A DNA stretch of 40,864 bases, from positions 1 to 40,864 of the forward strand of contig CAVRCA010000011.1 in NCBI GenBank assembly GCA_963719345.1. Reading direction: 5' to 3'. The position numbers and the translations under genes were made by a program. The notes under the pieces are model-generated. The model worked only from the letters and a program-made list of their open reading frames with translations. It was not told the DNA's origin and ran no database searches. This stretch comes from CAVRCA01 sp963719345 (GTDB lineage: Bacteria; Pseudomonadota; Alphaproteobacteria; Acetobacterales; Acetobacteraceae). Of the stretch, positions 27,114 to 35,663 are shown one piece after another; the stretch's first letter is position 1; each line of letters opens with the position of its first letter.

Positions 27114-28909
27114 ACAATCATATGCGGGATACGGCGGCCCTTGGACAGCCGGTGGACCTCGATCCGTTCAGCGCGGAGATCATGCGCAACTATCTCATTT
27201 CGACTGTGAAGGAGATGGTGACGGCGACCGTGCGCACGGCGTACTCGACCTGCTTCAGCGAGGGCGAGGACTTCACCTGCGGGCTGTTCGACCGCAACGG
27301 CAACATGATTGCGCAGGCCGCCGGGGATCAGCGTTCACGCCGGCGGCCTGAGCCTGCTGGTGCGGCATTTCCTCGACAAGTTCGGCCATTTCGAGCCGGG
27401 CGACGTGATCGTGCATAACGATCCCTATACCGGGGCGACGCACCAGGGGGACGGCGCCATTTTCCGCCCCATGTTCTACGAGGACACGCTGGTCGGGTTC
27501 TCCATCAACCGGGGCCACTGGACCGATATCGGCGGCATGGCGCGCCGGCGGCTGGTCGGGCACCGCCAGCCACGTCGTCCAGGAGGCGCTGCGGCTTCCT
27601 GCCACCAAGCTCTATCGGGCAGGCGTGCTTAACCAGGAGATCCGCGACCTGATCGAGCATAATGTGCGCTTCGCGCGCCAATGGTGGGGCGACGTGCAGT
27701 CGCAGATCGCGTCGAACATCACCGCGGAACGGCGCGTACAGGCGCTGATCCGCAAGAACGGGCTGGACGTCGTCCTGAAGAGCTTCGAGGCGGCCATCGA
27801 CTATTCTCGCGCGCGCTTCCTCAAGGCGATGGAGGCGATGCCGAACACCAGCGTCACCGCCGGCGACATCTACATGGAGGACAACGGATTCGGCGAAGGC
27901 CCATTCCGCGTGCAGGTGACGATCACCAAGACGCCAGACAGGATCGTCGTCGATTTCGCCGGCACCGATCCGCAGTCGCTCTCGACGGTGAACTGCTCGG
28001 AAGGGGTGGCGCGCGCGGCCACCTACATCCCGCTGATCGCGGTGCTTGATCCCGACGTCCCGCTCAACCAGGGGGTGATCGACCTGATCGAGTTCCGCGC
28101 CCCGCGCGGCTGTCTGGTTAATCCGGTCTACCCTGCGCCCTGCTTCGCGTCCACGGCCGATCCGGGCGACCGCATCAGCGAGATCATGCAGACTGGCGCT
28201 AAGCAAGCTGCTGCCCGAGCGGGTCACCGCCGGCTGCTACGCCACCGGCAACAACCTGACCGCCGGTGGCTACGACCCGGCGCATCACGAGGATTTCGTC
28301 TGGTACATTTTCGAGTTCGGGGGGTGCGGCGCGCGTGCCACGAAGGACGGCAACTCCGCGGAGTGGCACCTGATGGCGAACTGCAAGAACGAGTCGATGG
28401 AGGTGTGGGAGCAGCGTTATCCCGTGCGCTTCCAGTGTTATGAATTGGTCCAGGATTTCGGCCGGGCCCGGCAAGTGGCGCGGCGGCCTAGGCGTCACGC
28501 GGCACTTGGAGCTGACGCTGCCGACGGTGCTCACCGCCAACGCCGACCGCCACGTGCTGCCCCCGCATGGCCTGTTCGGCGGCGGCAGCGGGTCCGTCAA
28601 CCGCTTCAGCATCATCCGCGACGGCCAGGACAAGACCTTCAAGGAATGGTTCAACATTCCGTCGCCATCGAAGTTCTCCAACATGCCGACGCGCGTCGGC
28701 GACGTGCTGGCGGTCACCCAGGGCGGCGGCGGCGGCTATGGCGACCCGCTGCAGCGCGACCCTGACCTGGTCATGGCGGACGTCGTCGACGACTACGTCT
28801 CGCCCGAGCGCGCCCGCAGCGACTATGGCGTCATCCTGGACCTGGCGGCGCGCAAGGTCGATGTCGCGGCGACGGCGCGCGAACGCGCGAGCCGCATCCG
28901 CCAGCGTGA
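27110..28909 (+). CDS. hyuB: hydantoinase/oxoprolinase subunit B (HyuB-like, four frameshifts)
   Basis: The catalytic partner of HyuA, about 600 residues. It starts at ATG 27110, overlapping hyuA. Landmarks are AEIMRNYLISTVKEMVTATV, DPYTGATHQGDGAIFRPMFY (the family metal and substrate loop), FSINRGHWTDIGGMA and the late GGLFGG-like HVLPPHGLFGGGSGSVN, then VTQGGGGGYGDPLQRDP at the C-terminus. Extra single bases near 27332, 27555, 28197 and 28465 shift the frame. As written, the last frame runs on to 29006; the natural end is probably the TGA at 28907-28909, just before the MFS start. A corrected consensus would settle that end. Confidence 0.85.
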
Positions 28910-28916
28910 CGGGGAG

Positions 28917-30203
28917 ATGACCACGCAGGAGGAAGGAATCCAGCCGGCCTCGACCGGCTTCCGGTGGCATTGGCGGCCTGTTTCGGTCTCTCGGCAGCAA
29001 CGATGACCACCTTTCCGGTCGTCTCGCCGGAGGTCGTCTCCGAGCTCGGGCTGAATTACGCCCAGACCGGGGTAATCACCGCTGCCTACATGCTCGGATA
29101 TGGTCTTTTCCAGCTTCCGGCCAGCTTTCTCGGCATTAGGATGGGCAGCGGACGCGTGCTGCTCGGCGCGATGATCCTGATGAGCGTCGGGGCGCTCCTG
29201 CCTTGCCTGTTCGCCCGCCCCGCGATCTGGGTGGTCTCGCGCTTCGTGCTAGGCGTCGCCGGTGCCGCCGTGCTGCCGCTTAGCGTCCACCTTCTGACCC
29301 AGGCGATGACCGGGGCGCGGCTGGTCAAGGGCCTTGCAATGGCCATCTCCGGATGGGGCACTCGGCATGACACTGGCGATGCTGGGCGCGGCGCCGCTGC
29401 TGCACCTGGTCGGCTGGCGCGCGGTGATGCTGGCGGCCGCCGCCCTCGGACTGGTCGTGGCTGCCGGCCTGAGCTGGGCGCTGCCTCCCGCAGCCGCGTC
29501 GGCGATCGGGCGGCCAAGAGCCCGCATCCCGCGCGGCTGCTCCGCCAGTTCGGCGCGAACCGCGCGCTCAACTGGATGGGCATCATCAACGCGGCCGGGA
29601 CAAGCATGACGATCTGCGTCTCTGGCTGGCTGCCCCTTGTATGTCGCGCGCGATTTCGGCGCGCCGGCGGATGAGATTTCGGCAAGCCTGTCTCCCCTCG
29701 GGGTCGGAATCGCGTTCGGCGCGTGGGTCGGCGGCGTCCTCACGATCCGATGGGGATGGCGGCCGGTCGTCGTCACCTCGATGATTTCCGCCTGCCTGCT
29801 GGTCGCGTCGATCCCCCTCCAGTCCAGCGTTGTCCTCGTCGTCACGACGGCCATCGTGATCGGCTGGGTGGCCATGTTCTTCGCCGCGCCGACCCAGTCG
29901 CTGTTTCCGTTCGTGATCCCGGAGCAATGGACCGCGCTCGCGGCCGGCTACTACAACACCATCGGCTTCATCGGCGCCTTTTCCGCGTCGCTGCTGTTCG
30001 GGTTTTTGGCGGACCGCCTCGGCAACTTCACGGCGGGGTGGCTCTCGCTCTCCGTGATCTCCCTGGTCGGTCTGCTGGCCGTGCTGTCGGTGCCGATCCC
30101 GGCGCGCGTCCATTCCATGCCGCGCCCCGCGCCCGACATCGCGCCGATGCGAACGGAAGGAATGACGAGGAAAGGCCGAACACATGAAGAAGGACAGGCG
30201 TGA
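28917..30203 (+). CDS. MFS transporter (about four frameshifts)
   Basis: A 12-helix major facilitator of about 428 residues and a second possible route for substrate or product. ATG 28917 has GGGGAG just upstream and opens MTTQEEGIQPASTG. An indel near 28965 then leads to ALAACFGLSAATMTTFP, and YAQTGVITAAYMLGYGLFQ is a standard helix 2 region. Other breaks lie near 29357, 29510 and 29637, and WMGIINAAGTSMTICVSGWL and SASLSPLGVGIAFGAWVGGV belong to the second half. It is the gene directly upstream of the TcuA-like gene. In characterised tricarballylate operons tcuC is a citrate/proton-type carrier; whether this one is equivalent is uncertain. Confidence 0.82.
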
Positions 30204-30268
30204 CGGGACGCACCCATCCACGACCGGGGCTGATGGAGGCACGAGCCGCCTGGCCGCGGGCCAGCGGC

Positions 30269-31782
30269 ATGTCGACGACTGACCACGACGTCGTCGTCGT
30301 TGGTGCCGGCAATGCCGCCTTCTGCGCGGCGCTCGCCGCGCGGGAGCGGGGTTGCCGCGTGCTGATGCTGGAGCGCGCGCCGGAGGAGGAGAGCGGCGGC
30401 AACAGCCGCTTCACCGCCGGCGCCTTCCGCTTCGCCTATCGCGGCGTCGGACGATCTGAAGGCGATCATGCCCGATCTCACCGAAGACGAGGTCGCCGAC
30501 ACGGACTTCGGCACCTACACGACCGACCAGTTTTTCGACGACATGTTCCGGGTGACTCGACTACCGCACCGACCCGGACCTCTGCGAGCGTCTGGTCACA
30601 CGGTCGTTCGACGTGATGCTGTGGCTGCGCGCGAAGGGAGTGCGGTTCGCGCCGATCTACGGACGGCAGGCCTTCAAGATCGGCGGCAGGTTCAAATTCT
30701 GGGGCGGCCTCACCGTCGAGGCATGGGGCGGCGGGCCGGGCCTCATCGAGCCAACTGACGCAGATCGCACGCAGATCGGGAATCGAGATCCGCTACAACA
30801 CCCGCGCCGTCTCTGCTGATTGGCGTCGACAACAGGGTCGAGGGCGTGCGGGTCAAGGGAGCGTCAGGCACCTACGACATCCCTGCCGCGCCGTCGTGCT
30901 CGCGTGCGGCGGCTTCGAGGCGAACGCCGAATGGCGCACCCGCTATCTCGGGCCGGGATGGGAGCTCGCGAAGGTGCGCGGCACGCGCTTCAACATGGGC
31001 GACGGCATCGACATGGCGCTGGAGATCGGGCGCGATGCCTTACGGCAACTGGTCGGGCTGCCACGCCGTGGGATGGGACTGCAACGCGCCCGAATTCGGC
31101 GATCTCGCCGTCGGCGACGGATTCCAGAAGCACTCCTATCCGTTCGGCATCATGGTCAATGCGCGACGGACGGCGCTTCGTCGACGAGGGCGCCGACTTC
31201 CGCAACTACACCTACGCCAAATACGGTCGCGTCATTCTGGAACAGCCCGACCAGTTCGCCTGGCAGATCTTCGACAGCCAAGGTGCGCCACCTGCTGCGC
31301 GACGAATACCGCATCAAGCGCGTCACGAAAGTCTCGGCGCGACACGATCGACGAGCTCGCGGACAAGCTCGAGGGGTGAACAAGGAGGCGTTCCTGGCCG
31401 AGGTCAGCGCCTTCAACGCCGCGGTCCGCGTGGATGTTCCGTTCGATCCCACCATCAAGGACGGCCGCTGCACCGAAGGGCTGAAGATACCGAAGTCCAA
31501 CTGGGCCAATCGCATCGATGAGCCGCCCGTTCGAGGCTTATCAGATCGGCTGCGGCATCACCTTCACGTTCGGCGGCCTGCGCATCGATCCGGCGCACGG
31601 CGCAGGTGCTGGACACGGATCTGGAGCCGATCCCCGGCCTCTACGCGGCGGGCGAGCTGGTCGGCGGACTTTTCTACTTCAATTATCCGGGCGGCACGGG
31701 CCTGATGTCCGGGGCGGTGTTCGGGCGCGCCGCCGGGACGGCGGCGGCGGAGGCGGCCATGCAACAGGAAGCGGTCGCGGAA
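30269..31782 (+). CDS. tcuA: TcuA-like FAD-dependent dehydrogenase (about twelve frameshifts)
   Basis: Resembles tricarballylate dehydrogenase TcuA, which oxidises tricarballylate to cis-aconitate. The FAD Rossmann motif is DVVVVGAGNAAFCAALAA and the adjacent block RAPEEESGGNSRFTAGAF is characteristic. Further family blocks appear intact between breaks: FGTYTTDQFFDDMFRVT, GRFKFWGGLTVEAWGGGPG, GNWSGCHAVGWDCNAPEF, GDGFQKHSYPFGIMVN, RFVDEGADFRNYTYAKYGR and GLYAAGELVGGLFYFNYPG. Ten extra and two missing single bases are spread from about 30447 to 31600, but no catalytic substitution was noticed. ATG 30269 is chosen by homology. The downstream gene overlaps by 4 bp. The electron-transfer partner TcuB is not in the window, so the acceptor is unknown. 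Confidence 0.85.
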
Positions 31783-32891
31783 TGAGTTCGTCCCGCCGGA
31801 CTGGCGTCGCGGGACGTCCCGTTGTCCGCCGCGCCATGAAAAGCGGGCGGGTCTCCCACGAGTTGCTCCTCGATTTCGCCACAGCGGCCTACCGGACCGC
31901 CGGCATGCCCGGGGAGGACGCGCGCCTCTGCGCCGACACGCTTGTGCAGGCGGATCTGTGGGGCCACCAGTCGCACGGCGTCATGCGGCTGCCCTGGTAC
32001 ATGGCCCGGCTGAAGGCCGGAGTATGCGCCCCCGTCGCGCGCCCCGAGACCGTTGTCGACGCGGGCGCGGTCGCGGTTATCGAAGGGCACGACGCCATGG
32101 GGCAGGTCCTCGCGGCGAAGGCGGTCGAGGAGGCGATCGCGCGGGCGAAGCGCCATGGCATCGCCGCGGCGGCAGTGCGGCATTCCAACCACTTCGGCAC
32201 TGCGCTTTACTTCACCCTCATGGCCGCGCGCGAGAACTGCATCGGCTTTCTCTCGACCAACGGCAGTCCGGCGCTGGCGCCCTGGGGCGGGCGCAGGAAG
32301 ACGTTGGGGAACAATCCGTGGTCCTGGGCGTGTCCGGCCGGCAAGTACCCACCCATGGTCCTCGACATCGCCAACAGCGCCGTCGCGCGCGGCAAGATCT
32401 ATCTTGCCCGGCAGCGCGGAGAAGCGATCCCCACAGGCTGGGCAAGCGATGCCGCCGGCGCGCCGACCAATGATCCCGCGGCAGCGATCCAGGGAATGAT
32501 CCTGCCGATGGCCGGCCACAAGGGCTACGCCATCGCCGTCGTCATGGACATGCTGTCGGGAGTCCTGAGTGGCAGCGGCTTCGGCAGCCAGATTCATGGG
32601 CCCTACCAGTCCGAACGCCGGAGCAACGCCGGACATCTCGCGATCGTGCTCGACATCGCGGCGTTTCAGCCGGTCGAGGACTTCGCCCGTCGCGTCGAGG
32701 CGCAGATCGCCGAACTGAAGTCGGGGCCCTTGGCCGATGGAGCCAGCGAGATCCTATATCCGGGGGAAATAGAGGCGCGGAACGACGCCGAAAAACGCCG
32801 TGACGGCTTGGCCCTGCCGCAGCAGACCCTGGACGACCTGAAGACGCTCGCGGTCGAGTGGGGCTTGGCCGTGCAACCGCCTCTCGGTTAG
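31779..32891 (+). CDS. Ldh2/MDH2-family NAD(P)-dependent oxidoreductase
   Basis: A 370-residue intact enzyme of the family that includes malate, ureidoglycolate and lactate dehydrogenases and piperideine-2-carboxylate reductase. It interconverts 2-hydroxy acids and 2-keto acids, or cyclic imines. The family blocks are GHQSHGVMRLPWYM (active-site His), AAAVRHSNHFGTALYFTLMA, GFLSTNGSPALAPWGGRRKT and VLDIANSAVARGKIYLARQR. ATG 31779 overlaps the TcuA-like stop (ATGA); a second start at ATG 31836 would cut off a weakly conserved leader. It is the last gene of the long plus-strand operon. Its final stop TAG abuts the inverted repeat at 32891, whose first base completes the codon. Confidence 0.88.
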   Translation, partial: GMSSSRRTGVAGRPVVRRAMKSGRVSHELLLDFATAAYRTAGMPGEDARLCADTLVQADLWGHQSHGVMRLPWYMARLKAGVCAPVARPETVVDAGAVAVIEGHDAMGQVLAAKAVEEAIARAKRHGIAAAAVRHSNHFGTALYFTLMAARENCIGFLSTNGSPALAPWGGRRKTLGNNPWSWACPAGKYPPMVLDIANSAVARGKIYLARQRGEAIPTGWASDAAGAPTNDPAAAIQGMILPMAGHKGYAIAVVMDMLSGVLSGSGFGSQIHGPYQSERRSNAGHLAIVLDIAAFQPVEDFARRVEAQIAELKSGPLADGASEILYPGEIEARNDAEKRRDGLALPQQTLDDLKTLAVEWGLAVQPPLG

Positions 32892-33037
32892 GGGACCATC
32901 AGGATCTGTGGGGTGCCCGGGAGGGGCGTGAGAACAAAGCGGTAGTCTGGCCTGATAAAGCGACGGCCGAAGCAGCCCTGCCGGGAAGAGGCCGGCGCCG
33001 TCCCGCATCGGGCACCCCACAGATCCTGATGGTCCCC
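32891..33037. repeat. 147-bp element with 29-bp perfect inverted arms
   Basis: Arms at 32891-32919 and 33009-33037 are perfect reverse complements (outer end GGGGACCATCAGGATCTGTG), with 89 bp of unique sequence between them. No gene fits inside. The left arm begins at the last base of the Ldh2 stop codon, and the right arm ends where a minus-strand gene breaks off. A MITE-like non-autonomous element is the leading reading; a large cruciform or junction mark is the alternative. No target duplication was seen. Confidence 0.7.
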
Positions 33038-33351
33038 ACCCGCCGCTGCTCATCGGGGTCGCGATAGAAGTCGCACGCCTCCGCGTGCGCCGGCCACGGC
33101 GGGTCCTGGTGGCGGCGGATGTGCGCCTCCGCGACCGGCACCAGCACGGGCGGGCGGACGCCAGGGCCGAGGCAGGAGCACGCGAACCAGTGCCCGGCCC
33201 CGGCATGCTGGTAGCGCTGCACGACCGCCGTGCCGGCCGCCCGCGCCGCGGGCACGGCGAAGCGCCCGAACGCCTCGCGCAGTGCCCGGTCCTCCTCCGG
33301 CGCCAGCGCGCGCGCCTCCCCCACCTCTCCCCTTCGACAAACACACAGCAT
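33038..33351 (-). pseudogene. truncated hypothetical gene, 5' part only
   Basis: From ATG 33351 the minus strand reads MLCVCRRGEVGEARALAPEE and then FACSCLGPGVRPPVLVPVAE and PPWPAHAEACDFYRDPDEQR, about 104 residues, with well-behaved, conserved-looking sequence. It stops making sense exactly at the right arm of the inverted repeat (33037). The sequence resembles longer plasmid-borne hypothetical proteins I remember only loosely, with clustered cysteines that could bind metal. It is divergent from the TOPRIM gene. The loss of the 3' part at the repeat boundary suggests the 147-bp element arrived by insertion or recombination. Confidence 0.55.
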
Positions 33352-33399
33352 CCCGTCCTCCTCCCGTCCGACGTCACCAGGCGACGAGGATCGCCCAAA

Positions 33400-33510
33400 G
33401 CGGTGCGAATGGAGCACGAGGCGGTGCGAACGGCGCACCGAAACGGGGCAAGCGGGAAAAGCAGCCAGCGAGACGGCGAGCACGCAGAAAGCCGGCGCCG
33501 TTCGCACCGC
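33400..33510. repeat. iteron-like repeats and palindromic site
   Basis: GCGGTGCGAAYGG occurs at 33400 and 33421, exactly 21 bp apart in direct orientation, and again inverted as the 16-bp arm at 33495-33510, which is the perfect reverse complement of 33421-33436. Within the second copy, CGGTGCG-N5-CGCACCG (33422-33440) is a perfect palindrome. The spacing of two helical turns suits cooperative protein binding, as in plasmid iterons or an operator. It lies between the divergent truncated gene and the TOPRIM operon. Confidence 0.55.
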
Positions 33511-33677
33511 TTCCAGCGAGCCTCGGGCCATGGGGAAAGGCAGGGGCCAGAGCAGGGCGGAAGGCACGAACCCGGAAGGGCCGCTACCGCTGTGCCGGGC
33601 GGCGCCGCAAAGGGTGGGTCGGCCCCGGCCGCTGCGCTGGGCCGGCGCCGATCCCGCGGCCTCGCTGCGCTCGGGAC

Positions 33678-33699
33678 CCCAACGCGCAAGCGCGTTGGG
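33678..33699 (+). repeat. strong hairpin in the leader of the TOPRIM operon
   Basis: CCCAACGCG-CAAG-CGCGTTGGG is a perfect 9-bp stem with a 4-nt loop, 76 bp before the next start codon. No U-tract follows. It could be a leader attenuator or a protein-binding hairpin. Confidence 0.45.
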
Positions 33700-33775
33700 A
33701 CCCGTCGCCGCGCCTTTGCCCCGCCGCCCGGCCCGCGGTGGGCGGGCGGCATGCCAAGCAGAGGAGAACGGAGCG

Positions 33776-34737
33776 ATGAGCGGCCATGATGCCGAGCTCG
33801 AGAGCCTGCGCGCGGGCGTGAGCTGCGCGGTGCTGCTGGAGCGGCTGCCGCCGCCGTGGCAGCTCGATCAGCGCGAGAGCACGCGGCGGTGCCTGAAGTA
33901 TCGCCGGGGTGCGGGCGAGGTGCTGATCGTCAACCACGACGGCCGGGGCTGGTGGGATCCGATGTCGCGGGCCAAGGGCGACGTGTTCACGCTGGCGCAG
34001 CACCTCGATCCCGGCCTCAACTTCGGCCAGGTGCGCCGGCTCTTGCGGCCCTTCGTCGGCCTCAGCCCAGCCTACCCGGCCCTGCCGAGGCGGCGGGAGC
34101 GGCAGGCGCCCCCGGTCCCGGTCGCCCAGCGCTGGGCCAGGCGCGCGCCGGTGCGATCAGGCTCGCCGGCGTGGGACTATCTCACCCGCACGCGCGCCCT
34201 GCCCGAGGCGGTCGTGCTCGCGGCCATCCAGGCCGGGGTGCTGCGCGAGGGACCGCACGCGAGCGCCTGGTTCGCGCACCTGGACCACGCCGGGCGGCTG
34301 AGCGGCATCGAGATGCGCGGCCCGGCCTGGCGCGGCTTCAGCCCGAACGGGACCAAGACCCTGTTCCGCCTGCCCGGAGGCGTGCCGGCCAGCACCGGCG
34401 CTGGGCGGCCAACCCGCCTGGCCGTCACCGAGGCGCCGATCGAGGCGATGAGCCTGGCCGTGCTCGAAGGCCTGCGGGCGGGACACGCTCTACCTGGGCG
34501 TCGCAGGCGGCATCGGGCCGGAGACGGTCGCTGCCCTGCAGCAGCTGCTGGGCGAGCTGGCGGGCGACCCCGAAGCCGTCCTGGTCGCGGCCACCAACGC
34601 CGATGCCGCCGGCGAGCGCTACGCCGAGCGGCTGGCCGCGATGGCGGCAGACGCCGGCGTGCGCTCGGCGCGGCTGCTGCCGCCAGGCGGCGAGAACGAC
34701 TTCAACGACGTGCTCAGGACGGGGAGGGGAGCATGAT
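33776..34737 (+). CDS. TOPRIM/DUF3991-type protein, plasmid primase-like (one frameshift)
   Basis: A protein of about 320 residues starting at ATG 33776 (MSGHDAELESLRAGVSCAVL) after a GAGGAG site. The N-terminal domain (RRCLKYRRGAGEVLIVNHDG, WWDPMSRAKGDVFTLAQHL) is the pattern of DUF3991/TOPRIM proteins that accompany relaxases and primases on plasmids and integrative elements. The TOPRIM part shows LAVTEAPIEAMSLAVLEGL with the acidic residue and, after an extra base near 34488, LYLGVAGGIGPETVAALQQL and VLVAATNADAAGERYAERLA as the D-x-D-like loop. It ends with a 4-bp overlap into the next gene. The role is probably priming or DNA processing of a mobile replicon. Confidence 0.7.
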
Positions 34738-35663
34738 CCCGCAGCAGCAACACGCCTGGCTGCGGCTCGGCTCGGGCCGGCGGCTCGACGTGCTCAATCC
34801 GGACCCGCAGGGGGGCTGGACCGACGCGGACCTCGCGGTCGGACTGTCGCGCACCTACCGCTGGGGCAGCACTTCACGCTGGGAGCTGCCGCTGTCCGTC
34901 GCCCAGCACAGCCTTACCGTGCTTGCCATCCGTGAGCAGCAGGCCTGGCGCACGCTCTCACCCGCACACGCCTTGCGCGAGCTGCTGCACGACGGCGATG
35001 AGTTCCTGATCGGCGGCTGGGACTGTCCCGCGCCCTTGAAGCCCCACCTCGGCGAGCCCTATGCGCGCCTGGTCGGCCGCCTGCGCGCCGCCATCGCCGC
35101 CCGCTACGGCCTGCCCGCCTGGAGCGCCGACGACTACACCCTGCACAAGCAGGCCGACCGGCTCGCGGCCGCGAGCGAGGCGCTTGCACGTCGTCGGCTA
35201 CACGCGCCAGGAGATCCGCGACGACCTGCTGATCGAGCTCGCGCCCCTTGAGGACGACCCCTTGCAGCGCGACTGCCTGGTGCTGCCCAAGGAACTGCGG
35301 CCGTGGGAGCCGTGGCCGCCTGCCCTGGCCGCGCGGCTATTCCTGGGCAGGCTGGAGGTGCTGGCCGAGGAGGCCGAGCGCGAGGCCAAGATCACCGCGC
35401 TGGCTGCCGTCTTCTCCCGCCTGCCTGCGCACCGGCGTGCCCGGTGCAGCCAGCCGGTGACGGGCAGCGCCCTGCTCGACACGCTGGTCAGCGTCGAGGC
35501 GCCCGACGGCTCGGGCGGCTTCGAAGGCGTCGTCGTGGACGGCGCGCGCGACGACGGCACCTGGGCGCTCGACGCCGAGTTCACGGTCTTCACCACCGAC
35601 GGTGCCCCCGAGGGGGTGCTCCTTCTTGTTCAAGGACACTGCTGCCATGTCGACGTACTCTGA
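34734..35663 (+). CDS. HD-domain phosphohydrolase-like protein (one frameshift)
   Basis: About 309 residues. The N-terminal half follows the phage/plasmid HD (YfbR-like) layout: VLNPDPQGGWTDADLAVGLS, LPLSVAQHSLTVLAIREQQ (first metal His), and ALRELLHDGDEFLIGGWDCP with the HD pair, then PLKPHLGEPYARLVGRLRAA. These enzymes typically cleave nucleotide phosphates. After an extra T near 35185 the reading continues as LHVVGYTRQEIRDDLLIELA and an uncharacterised C-terminal region of about 160 residues, which is longer than usual and not recognised; it may be a fused extra domain. The start overlaps the TOPRIM stop, and the end overlaps the helicase start by 17 bp. Confidence 0.68.

Noticed and set aside
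25106..31782. Programmed ribosomal frameshifting as a cause of the many frame changes
   Set aside because: There are too many sites, with no shared slippery motif, across unrelated enzymes that are normally read in one frame; sequence error explains them better.
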